Of a DNA stretch of 64,000 nucleotides, positions 1-11,300 are shown piece after piece; position 1 is the stretch's first letter; each line of letters opens with the position of its first letter. Under the pieces are notes generated by a model. That model was not told the origin of the DNA, did no database searches, and saw only the letters and a list, made by a program, of their open reading frames with translations. The stretch is from assembly GCA_048013815.1 (NCBI GenBank), contig CM106585.1, positions 15,934,001-15,998,000 on the forward strand. Reading direction: 5' to 3'. Both the position numbers and the translations under genes were made by a program. The stretch comes from Setoptus koraiensis. Taxonomy: Eukaryota > Arthropoda.

Positions 1-1358
1 GCTGGCACCACTAGTTCCTTAAGTCTACTCCTAAAGCGGTCTTCAATTGCATCTTTGTCATCTTTCTCAATGCCCAACTCTTTTTTGATTATTTTAAGTT
101 GTTCATGTAGTAAGTATTTTCTATGTTGTGTCTTGACCTTTTCCTCTACTTCTACTCTTATCTTCTCCTGTAGTTTGGTGAGTTCATATTCTTTTTTAAG
201 CATCGTCAGTGCCATATCTAGTCGCTCTTGTACGTCTACCTCATTCAAGAATGCTTGCAATTCATTAGTGGACGCAGCTGTGAGAGAAGCAGCCAAATCT
301 GCAAGATGAATTGGATTATCGACAACATTTTGGCCCGTGTGTAATATTTGGGCTATAGACTCTCTATATAATGGGTTCAAAGCTATAATATCTCGTATAG
401 TTCTAATGATTTCTTGTGTGAGAGCTTGCATTCTTTCGGATGATTCATAAGGCTTATGCTCAAGATTCTCCACTTCAACCATTAGTAAAAGATTTTTGAG
501 ATCGTCACTTGTTGGCACGGCTTGTTGGTCTGTTGCAGTTGTGTCAGATTGAGCTTCGGACTCTTCTTGGGATTGGCCCGGCTGCTCAGATAACTTATTT
601 TCATCTTGTAGAACTGTTTCCTCAGTTTTGCTTTCATCGGATGTTGTATCACCTGTGGAGTCCTCTTTTGCCCCTTCGACGGATTCATCGGAAATATGAC
701 TAGCTGTCAGATTGTCATCAGCCCAATCATTTGTAATTGTTGCTGAATTTCTGGCCAGAAATTTGGATTTGTTCTTACGAAAGAATCTAGTTTTCGAGCG
801 TGCACCATTGTTGAGGGTTGGGACTGGAGGTATATTACTCTCGTATATTTGTTTAATAATCTGAACTCTTCTGTGTGCCATGACAATCATTCGCAATTTA
901 TCGCCCATGTCGTGTACTTCGTGTATGTGGACAAACGTTCCGACATGATGAATGTCATCTAGACTTCCGACAACTTCATTATAATTTGTATCATCTTTCT
1001 TAAGAAACACTCCAGCGTATGGCTGTCTGAGCTCCAATTTCCTTCTAATGATCTGCATTAACCCTGGATGACTGATTTCTACGAGTTTGACAAATTTGGG
1101 AAATACTGGATTCTTTGTGACAGCTATCACAGGTAAAACAGGCCATTTGTCGGGAATATTGTCGGCACTTAATTTTCCATGTGAATCGCTCTTTTGGGGA
1201 CTGACGACAACAGCTTTAGTGGACGAGTAGTATTTGATGTGTTGTTGTTGTAATCGCAAATATTGTTGTTGTTGTTGTCCTAGGGGTCTGTAATACTCAA
1301 GTAAATGCCGTGCGGGGCTCAAACAACGAAAACGGTGACACATCGAAGCCAGAGCCAT
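1..1358 (-). CDS. LONP1: Mitochondrial Lon protease, N-terminal part (partial gene)
   Basis: ATP-dependent serine protease of the mitochondrial matrix that degrades oxidised and misfolded proteins. About 452 residues are read in one open frame from an ATG at 1358 to the left edge, with no intron. The start has a basic, Ser/Arg-rich leader followed by Gln runs, as expected of a mitochondrial presequence. The Lon N-terminal domain follows (PVIAVTKNPVFPKFVKLVE and the HVGTFVHIHEV region, about residues 85-190), then an acidic Ser/Glu/Asp linker of about 65 residues. Next come the helical segment with IRDIIALNPLYRES and the family signature YLLHEQLKIIKKELGIEKDD. The AAA+ ATPase and Ser-Lys protease domains lie beyond the window. 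The ATG is the first in frame with the presequence. A minus-strand donor-like site (ATG/GTGAGT, near 1630) may mark a 5' leader exon. Confidence 0.95.
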   Translation of the reverse strand, partial: MALASMCHRFRCLSPARHLLEYYRPLGQQQQQYLRLQQQHIKYYSSTKAVVVSPQKSDSHGKLSADNIPDKWPVLPVIAVTKNPVFPKFVKLVEISHPGLMQIIRRKLELRQPYAGVFLKKDDTNYNEVVGSLDDIHHVGTFVHIHEVHDMGDKLRMIVMAHRRVQIIKQIYESNIPPVPTLNNGARSKTRFFRKNKSKFLARNSATITNDWADDNLTASHISDESVEGAKEDSTGDTTSDESKTEETVLQDENKLSEQPGQSQEESEAQSDTTATDQQAVPTSDDLKNLLLMVEVENLEHKPYESSERMQALTQEIIRTIRDIIALNPLYRESIAQILHTGQNVVDNPIHLADLAASLTAASTNELQAFLNEVDVQERLDMALTMLKKEYELTKLQEKIRVEVEEKVKTQHRKYLLHEQLKIIKKELGIEKDDKDAIEDRFRSRLKELVVP

Positions 1359-2340
1359 GTTGTTTTGAGATGTAGCAATGGAAATAAGAATATTATAAAG
1401 AATAGTTCCAGATCGTTGTTGTTGTCAGGCTGGCCAGTTTCTTTCGAGATGCTTCGATTTTGTCAGGGAGAATTCATTACGATCCACATACCATGTGTTT
1501 CAATTCAACGTGTTTTAGGTAGTCGGGGGTATTCTTGAGCCGACTTGGGTACTACGTGGGTACTGAACAATGGCCATGGAGTTTCTCACTGTTGAGGGTA
1601 TTTTAATTAATTAATTTCTTATCAACTCACCATTTTGGAAGATATTTTTGCTGAAGCAACTTTCTATCGAGCCGCTTGATCGATGAGATAGGATAATAGA
1701 GCGATAATTGTATGCTACCCGGCATAAATTGCCCATGTGGCCGAGGGTTTTTCTCCTGTCATAAGCTGGCATAACTGTTCACCAGGTGGCGCTGCGCAGA
1801 GAAAAGTTGGAAACTTGCGATGAAACTGTAGGTTGTTGATCAGGAAAAGAGAGTTACCGACCCCTCATGACGTTGTTTGTATCCAGGTGAGACAGAGAGA
1901 TGAAAAAACTTCTGGCTCCTCCCCTCCTCTCTCTCTCTCTCTCTCTCTTTTCAGTGCCAGACAACTTGTTCTAGGTTCATATTTATACTTATAAATAGAG
2001 AGAGGGAGAAAAGTTTGAAAAGTTGCAAGTTCTTCTATATGATCAGTTTGAATTTGGTCATCGTTGTGGAAACACCAAAGTGATCGCATATAGACATAAA
2101 CTTGAACAGAGCAACAGAAGATGCGATGCTTGAGTGACCAGTCGGTTGTTGCGACCAGTAACTAATAAAACTTAAATCAACTCTAAATCCACCTGACATA
2201 CATACCAGTTAACTGTAACACAACACATTGACATTGTGTACCCGCAGCTGACATAATCGTCATTAACAAACAATTAGTTTAGTACGGCTCTTCTTGACAG
2301 AAGTGTATTTACTTGATTTACCCATCACCAGCTCAATCAA
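1359..2340. promoter_or_regulatory. Divergent intergenic region between Lon and dysfusion
   Basis: This 982-bp stretch separates two head-to-head genes and must carry both 5' leaders and probably both promoters. It contains a (CT)n run at about 1927-1948, a TATAAATA element at 1990-1997 on the plus strand, and purine-rich runs beside it. No protein-coding exon is visible. Use of these elements as promoters is inference. Confidence 0.5.
1990..1997 (+). promoter_or_regulatory. Candidate TATA box upstream of dysfusion
   Basis: TATAAATA lies 344 bp upstream of the dys start codon, followed by a GAGAGAGG purine stretch. It would fit a start site near 2020 and a leader of about 320 nt. Only the motif and its position support it. 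Confidence 0.3.
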
Positions 2341-5300
2341 ATGAAAATGCCCACATCAACAAGTATCATGTCCAACTCATCGTCGGGCTCGGCCATGTAC
2401 AAGCACAGCAGCTACACCATCGAGGCCACCAAATCAACTAAGGGAGCCTCAAAGCTTCGCCGCGATCTAATTAACAGCGAGATAGCAAATTTGCGCGATT
2501 TGCTTCCGTTGCCGGCCTCTACGCGCCAACGTTTGTCCCAATTACAATTGATGGCGCTTGTATCGGTGTATTTGCGCAAATCAAATTACTTCGGCCACGG
2601 TAAGTACCGCATCAAGCCAGCATTGAGAGTGTATGTAATAACGAGCGCTCGAGTTGTGAACATTATGAACCAACAGCTAGATTACGCAACCAACTAGATT
2701 ATCAACTAACATGGCGAGTCATAGCGAGCGATCTCGTGTGTCTAGTATGTGTGCGATCAATAATGGATGCAATAATAGATGCAATAATGATAGATGCGGT
2801 GCCGGTGAGAGATCGATATCTCGAGTGCGAGGGCTTCAGCGAGAGAGGGCTTCGGCGAGAGAGGGCTTCGGCGAGAGAGGGCTTCGGCGAGAGAGGCAGA
2901 GATGAGCTTTGTTGGAGAGCAACAATTATTATTATTACATTGAGCAGCAGCACTTGTTGTTGAGACGGCTCGATCGCAAATGCTCGCCTTGCAACAACAA
3001 TGCAACATGATTACAGCCACTTCGAAGATCTCATTCGGAGGAAGAGATTTTATTCAATCATCAGGGTTGTTGCGTAAATCTGGTCCAGTCCGATCTCTAC
3101 TAGTTCTCACGCTCGTCTGATCTGGATAGGGCCGCGCAATCGTTAGCGCGCCGCCGGACCACTGAGTGCAGTTATGCTGATCAGGTGTGTATTATTCAGG
3201 GTCGGCGAGCCAGAAGATACAAACAGAGGCTATCGGATATGTGGCTGCCATGCTCGATTGTTATGTTACACACACACACACAAAACCAACGAGAACTGCC
3301 CTTATTTGTTGTATAGTTGTGAGTAAATTTCAATAATTTCACTCACAATGCGGGCCAGTTTGGGCAACTATGTTACCGAAAACAGTAGTTTCAGATGTGT
3401 TCACTACGAGATTGTGTGTTTAGCCTTTGCATTGTTGCCATCGGCAACCACTTTCCTCTTTTCAAACAAGTCTGATAGTGTGCCAACAAGTATCACTGGA
3501 ATCGCCTTGCAATGATTTGAATATAATCATGACGGCTGGGTGCTTGGGCGCTGTCATCATCTCTGGCGGGTTTTCGGGATAATCAGCGATGGTCAATTGA
3601 TGGCAGTCAGTTGATGTGCCTCGAATCAGGTAGCCGAATGAGGCAGTCAACAAACAAACCCAAACAAAGGGATGCCGCCCGCTGCAACGAGACACATAAA
3701 TTTATTATAATTTATTGTTTGCAAACACATATTACCGGCCGTGTTAGTGTCAGTAGTCAAGACAATCATCTCTGACATGACATGACGCGCGATGACGTAA
3801 CAGCGTCATGCAGATGGATAAATTACAGTTGTTCGGTGAACCGGCCGGCCGGCCTATCTGTGCCGCCTAGGTGTCTTGCTTGTTGTGTGTGTGTGTTACA
3901 ATATCCCGCCGATACTTGTAACATTCCTCACCTGTTGTTGTTGCGCCTGTTACGTTGGTGATGTTGTATTGCATTGATTGAGTGCTCCAATTATGGCAGC
4001 TTCGTCCATTGTCTCGTCACTGTGCCATCGTTCTGACGGGCCACTTTATCTTTCTTTATGGCCGTGGAAGCCACCCAAAAGCGAGCTGTCGGACGTGTGT
4101 GTGTGTGTGTCCTGTTGCGACCGCGTGCGCTGCCGGTCAAGCACCAAATCAACTGTTGGTTCGAGTGTGGCCAACACTAATGAGATTATCATCGTGGAAC
4201 ACACCTAGAAAACTGCACTTGCCACTAGCTGCCAACTGCTAATTTGTTGCAAATGATGTTCGCTCCGGCGTTTGCCCAACGTTTGCCCAACGTTTGCCTG
4301 GCGTTTGCCCCGGCGTTTGCCCCGACGTTTGCAGCGTCATTGTTGGCCCATTTGCATGCAGCCTACGGTTTGTGAGTCTGGGCGCCGGTGGCGCGACCAA
4401 GGGCGAACGAACGACGCTCCGTATTTGCATTCGGCGCCGGCGCTGGCCTGGTGCTGCTATGCTCCGCTGATTTGATTTGACCCATTCGCATCGGCGAGGT
4501 GACGGTGACGATGCCCATGATGCCGTCAGTAGATAATCAAGGCAACTCGATTCGCAAACATTTTAGCTGGCGAGACAAAAGTGTGAGAAAGGGGGACTCG
4601 AAATGTGCGTTCGTTTCATCCCGGGCGCACTGTGCATCTAGTGGCCGGCACCAACGAGATTGGCCAGATACTGGCTGTTGATGGTTGTATTGGTGGTGGC
4701 GCTATAGACTGCGCTGCTGCGATGATTGCAACAACGATATTGTGTAATCATCATTAACGAACGCCGCACATTCAACGCTGCAGCCAATGATAATTATGCG
4801 CGCCGGCGAATGAGCAATATGCAAATGAGCCAGTTTGCTGCAGCAAGCCAGCCAGCCAGCCGGTCAGTCAGTCAGCCGGGAGAAGGACGGGGCAATGCAA
4901 AACAAGACTCACTCTCTGGCGTACTCCGGCGCTGGCCACGGCCTGTCCCTTCGTTGAACCTGAATATCGCTACGACTACACACAATCGGGCCTAAGATGC
5001 AACATTGACCCGCTATCAGCCGATTATTAGCCGACTGTTGGCCACACTGGGCCTGCTAGCAGGCCCAGTGTGGCTCAAGCAGCCAGCGCAGTTCCTCTGC
5101 AACTCATTAGAATACTTGCCAATTCAAATCAATCTATCATTAGAAGATGCTATCTTCTAAAATTGATGCTGCCGCTGGCTTGTGCAACACAAAAGGTAAA
5201 AGATGCTGCTCGCAGATAAGAGCTCAGGGTGATCTTGAATGTTGTGTGTGTTTGACAATATCGGCCCGATTGTTTTTATTGCGTAACGCTGCAAGCAATA

Positions 5301-8300
5301 ACAGTAATTGATAACAACAAGGATAAAATGCGGCGCCAATAATACAAATTGCTGCGCTAAAGCAAGACCGCAAACGAGCCTAATGTGACCCAGTTGGTCG
5401 GCCGGCCCGTTTATAATGCGCTAAACATACACACATGCGTATAAAGTTATGTAACAGGTAGACGAGCCGAGTCCAGGTGAACCTTATGGGAGCAAACAAT
5501 TATCTGCTATTAGCGCAGATGATTCCCACGCTAGCAGGAATTTGGCCTTACCTGTGTTTGTTATTGTGTGTAGTGCGCAATTGGGACAGAAATACAGACT
5601 CATACTTTCAAGATGTTGCACTCACAAGCTAACAGCTTTATGAATTAACACACACACACACACAATCTATAATTGGCTTCATCATCATCATCAGCAACGC
5701 AGATAATGATAATAGCGACCGTGGTGATAATTGCATCACACACACACAAATATGTATTGTCGGGCAACAGCAACGCCAACGACAGCGACCAGGTAAAAGA
5801 ATGCGACTCGATGTTGCGGCATATTGGCCGGCGACCATTATACGCTGTGGCTGCAGTTGTTGCTGTTGCTGTCGTTGTTGTTGTTGCTGTTGCTGTTGTC
5901 AGAAAATATAGATTAACGCAAGACGCTTTCTTTTTCTCAATGGGATTCCTTCTTCGACCCCAACAACAGCAACAACAGCATCAACGGCAACAGCAACAGC
6001 GACAACAGCGCACTTATAGATTTCTTACGTATTTGGCGCACGCTGTACTCGGCTGGCCGATGCTGCGGTCGAATTGTGTGCATTAGTCATCTGTTCACCT
6101 GAGCATCGCATCGCTAAATTGTCTAACAAGACCAGTGGTCAAGCATGATTGATCAGCTGAGAGCGCTGCTATAATAATGGCAGCTATAGTGTTACATCTG
6201 CTGGCCAGCCATCTGATGGCCGGTTGCAATTTGAGAATCAATTGCTATTGTTGTGTTGCTGGTACTGGTCACATCACAATGCGACGGTGGTCAATCTATT
6301 TGTAGTTGTCGCCGACTCGCTTGAAGGAGCGCCTGATCAAATTGTGTCATTGTTGACTATCTGTAACAGGTGAATCAGGCGCGCTCATTCATCGTGTGTC
6401 CCGTTCCCGGCTTGATGCCTCCTCCATTTGTTGTCAGTTGAATAGTTTAACAATTTCATTTTACAATTTTGCCCCATAACTACAATGGAGAAAAGTTGCC
6501 AGAGCTGCGGCGCAATGAAACCTGTCAGATGAGAATGGCTGCAAGAATACGCCGTCCATTGAACGGATTCCACCGATTCTCTCTCTCCCTCTCTTTTGCT
6601 CTTATTGTCACTGTATAGTGAGAATTGACAATCGCTTACAGTGCTGGCCGCCAGTAGGAAGTCTCTCGTCTTGTGTATGCCGTGGAGCCAATCAGAATTG
6701 TGTGCCCTCTCTCTCTCGCAGCAATATTTGCTAAAAGGATGTGTGATCGTCTTATAGTCGTATATTCATATGACTTTATGACGAATGAATGGCCAGAATG
6801 TATGGCTCGGACACACACAGCAAAACACTGACACAATTAATACAAGTAGCCGGTATTGTTTGCCGAAGAGAATTGACCTGACATTGTGTTTGCATTGTGC
6901 GACGTCACATTAAATGACATTATTAGTTAGTATGCACACAATAGAATGAAGCCAGGTTGCCCATTCGATCAATACTGAACAACGACAACATATCTGGCAG
7001 GACGTTGGCCCCTGGCTAGTTTGTATTGCCAGTTTATGTTGCCAGTCTCCTCACGGCCGGAAGGCAGCACAAGCGCTCCAAGAGTGACCATTGTCAGCTG
7101 TGGCGTCAATTAAACCGGTCAATTAGACCTGCAATCGTCGGAGGCGCCGCACGAGTCCATCAACTAATTAATTATTCAATATTGAATATTGATAGTTCCG
7201 CAATAGAACAAAGAGGATGGTTCCAAAGTGTCCACAGACAACAATTCTGCATTGGCATTCACGCGCAGAACAATCAAATTGCCGAGATTTTATGTTTATG
7301 CGCTGCGAGATTTGCGTACGCCGAAATGGAAATCGCATCCGTGTCCATTTGTACGTTATGCATTGGATGCCGCTTGGCATCCAAAAACGATGACAAGAGA
7401 TGCGAAAGTTTTTTGTTCTATTATGTAATAAGCGATGTGGCGGCGATGGCGATGGTCGGCCAGAGTTGCTGAATCTCGCCTTGAATTTGCGACCATCTGT
7501 CTGCTGCCGGCCAATTGGCTGTCGTTGTCTCCAAATCAGCAAGTGGTCAGCAGACGAACAATATGCGACTTAGGACGAATCTCTCTCTGGAACAGTGAAG
7601 AGAAGAAATAAAATTTGTCCGCTTCTACTGGCCGCGCGTGGCCATAATCCAAGAAGTACGTCCAGCCTCGAGCCAAATAGCTTTGGTTTGGTCGCTTGCT
7701 CGAGCTCAGTCGCTTTATCCTGCCGAGTGCAATGAATCTAATTTGCATAGCGACTGCCTGTGCTGCAAAAGTCTTCACAAAAATAATGATAATCTCGCTT
7801 TTGGTCTGCACAATGTATTTGGCTGTGATCTCATTCCTGTCACTCATTGACATTGAGTCAATCACATCAAAAGTATCATTCCTTTGATTGGCTTCAGCAT
7901 GCCAGCTCACGGCGGAGAATTAATATCATTGATGGTCTTTTATTATATTTAAATCGGCCCTTGTGTTTGTCTCTCTGTCCGGCCTCTTGCTGTGTTTGCT
8001 GTCATCAAACAGGCGCGCCGAGAGTATAGTGGCGATCAATGAGAGAAAGAAACACACTCGCCACCACCACTTGATCTGTCCAACTGACAGTCGAACAGAA
8101 TAGATGCTGAAATCAGTGTGATTCAAGTCGCTGTTAGTGAACAACAGCAAGATGCAGCGGAGAGAGAGAGAAAGAGAGATGTTCTAAAAATATACACACA
8201 TTCAGGTTGCAGTGAAACAAAAAAGAAGACACAGACAGAAAGAGAAGTTTGCCAAAGAAAGGATGGCCGGCCGGCCACTCGGCTGCCCATACACTGGCCG

Positions 8301-11300
8301 CCGTTTTGCTGAATAAGTAATGAGAAAATGTTGAGCTTAGCGTGAACCACAAACTGCCAACTAAAGCGAACACTGCCCTACGGGACTCGAGCACTCTAAC
8401 CTATATGCCTGCCTGTTACTATTATTAATTTATTCTCTGCTCTGTTTTCTATTACCTGGCATCGTCAATCTGCCGCATCTGCAGCCTTCCCATCGGGCGA
8501 GGTTACCCCAGATCCCGCCATGTCCATAAAGCCCTATTTTGCATCAACAGGTAAGCTAGACGAAACAGATGATACTCTCATGCAGCTCATAGATGAGAGC
8601 GATACAACTAACCTCAACTATCCCATTTGTGCTATTGATTTGCCGTTGTGCGCTGACGGTTTGCCTAGCAGCCTTCAGGAAATACGATACTCACTTCAAC
8701 AATCTGGCCCAAGAGCCTTGCTTTGGCTTCTCAAAGGTAAGCAGCGATTGCGGTTGCGTAATAATCTAGCAAGCAACAACAATCAATTAGAGCGAAAACT
8801 GGATGTTTGTCTTTAGCCTTTGGGCCCCGGTCGTTGCAACGGACAGCACCAAAACAACACATTGTGCTTACGTAATCACGCCGATGACGTGTCGGATGAC
8901 AACTCACATTAGTGGTGTTGCCGCATTATCCGCATTATCCATTATTGTGTCCACTGGCCGGCACCAGGCGATGCATGATTTATTGTCATAACAAATTTCA
9001 AATCGTTAATTTAATCTCTCTCCTCTGTGTGTTCAACATTCAACATTCAACCGCGCTCGCTGGCCACTATAGGCACTAAATGGATTCATGATGATGATGA
9101 CACAAACTGGAAAATTGTTGTACATCTCAGACAATGCCGCAGAATATTTAGGTCACTCAATGGTAAGCAAACTATGAAACTATAAAGAGTTACTATTTTT
9201 AAAGTTGAGCCGCAAGTTGCGGTTGCTGTCCGACAGTTTCGCATCCAGTCAGGGCTCATTGTTAATGGAAACAACTGTAGAGCGTTGCGTAACTACCATT
9301 GTCTTACTACTACCACTGCCGATATTTGAATCAGCCAGCTACTCATTATAGTGTAGAATTGATTGAACGACGTCGAGACTAACATAGGTGTTGACAGGCG
9401 CTCTCAAGTGTTGCCCGGTCGAACTGCCTCGGAAAATCTATTCTATTTCATGAGAATGGTTAGAGTGGTCACTTACATTATTCGTAGCTGATTAAGACAA
9501 CGAATATTGTTTGCTAGAGACAAGCTTATCAAATTTTATTTCCATGCAGCTTGCAATGTGTGCTGTTGTGATTAGTGGAACGCGTAATTAATTTCTGCTG
9601 TTCATCCTCCCTGTGTCTCGCTCTCAAACAACGCCAGAGAGCGTTTTTATAGATAACGCGAGAAGAAAAACACGAAGCTCATTACACAGAGCTACATTAT
9701 ATCATCATCGTAATGATCACTCTTCAAATCATGATGAGGTTGTGTTTGCTTAAGTGTTAATCAAATCTAGTTGCTGTTTGACCACAACAAACAATGGCCT
9801 ATTCTCGACTTTTATCTTTAATGAAACAACGCAATTTCCGTCTTGTACTTCTATTCTTGAATCTCTCCATCTATTGCCAGTGTTACATATGCTGTAGCAG
9901 CAGTGAGGTATATATTAAGTGTTAAAACTTTGATCGTCGGACTCGTCGCTGATTGAAGTAGACGCAGAAAGAGAGGGGGAGAGAGATAGAAAAGTTAATT
10001 GAAAAAGAGAGAGATGGAATACATAAGATAAGATTGCGTTAATAAAAGAGCGCAGGTGAAATCACCTGAGTCCGGTTCGCCAATGGTGTGTTATAGCTTC
10101 ATTTCATTCAGCCAAAAGCCCTTATTGGTGTATAAATAAATGAATGATACTTGTTACTTGCTCGCTCGATTGCAACAAGCGCTCCCGACAGGTGCAAATT
10201 ACCAGCTTTGTATGAGTGTGTATATCTGGTTGATTAACTAACACACTTAGAGCCTCTATCATTAGTTTTGAAGCAAGAAAAAACAAAGAGTTGTTGGCTG
10301 TTTGTGGCTACAAAACTCTCTGCCGTTGTGCCGTCCTGTAGTAACCGAGGCAACAAGTAATTATTCTTAGAAAATACAAGTCAGTTATTTATCCGTCTTA
10401 TACTTAAAATACAACCGTCCGACACAACAAAATCAAAGCATTGACAGGTGCAAACACCTACTGGCCTATCAATTTAGTTGATTTCGTTGGCATGCAATGG
10501 GTCGCCAACTTGTAGTGAACTGTGTTGTTGGCGCTTGATGGTTTTGTCGTACATCTTGTTAAGTTGGTGGTTTTATAAATTGTTACCATTGCAAACCATT
10601 CTTGTTTGTTCTCGGATATTTATTTCCTTGATCTCGCTCACTTGTTGCTCTTGTATGTATGTGGTGGGCGCTATTTTCTGTCTAGACAACAACCTGCCAG
10701 CGACTTGCGAGACCATGTTGCGACAAGTTGTCAAGTGTTCAAAATTGGCGCCACCAACATGGGAGAAGCAAATGAGCCGAGATCGAGAACAATAAAGTGT
10801 TGCGCGCGCGCGCGCGCGTGATAATTAATTGGTCCAGTCCAACATACTGTATAATATATAGTGCAGGACGGACGATATATACGTAAATATCCTGATGTTA
10901 TTACTGCATATAATAACAATTTGTGTGTTATTTTTGGAAACGAATCGCCACAATTAACGAGATTTGTACAGTAGTCACTATCTATTGCGTAACTACTCAC
11001 AAGACCAGGATACAACAGGCGCTACGCCGCGTTACCATCATTAATATTATGCAATTGTCAATGTTTAACGATGTGTGCAAGGTGAGCCCACGGCGAGCAA
11101 AGGAGAGCAAATGCAGCCACAGAATGGCAATGGAAATCATTAATTCAATGCAAAAGGTCATGAATGGTACCACAAATGGTCGCAATTGTTTGCTGCACTG
11201 ATAGAGCGCAAATGAGATGACCAGTCAACACCAGTTGCAATTATATTGTATAAGACACTGAGGGGCAACCAATCGATTTTGCCAATGAGTGGCAGTGGCA

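Larger units (their letters stand above)
2600..8484 (+). other. dysfusion intron 1
   Basis: This 5.9-kb intron follows the bHLH exon (donor CACG/GTAAGT). It holds a 16-bp tandem repeat, an 11-12 bp tandem repeat, a perfect 34-bp palindrome, a CA run near 3270, and facing TTG/CTG and CAA/CAG tracts at 5852-6010. No convincing exon or nested gene is visible on either strand. Its size makes it a good place for enhancers, but none can be named from sequence alone. Confidence 0.7.
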
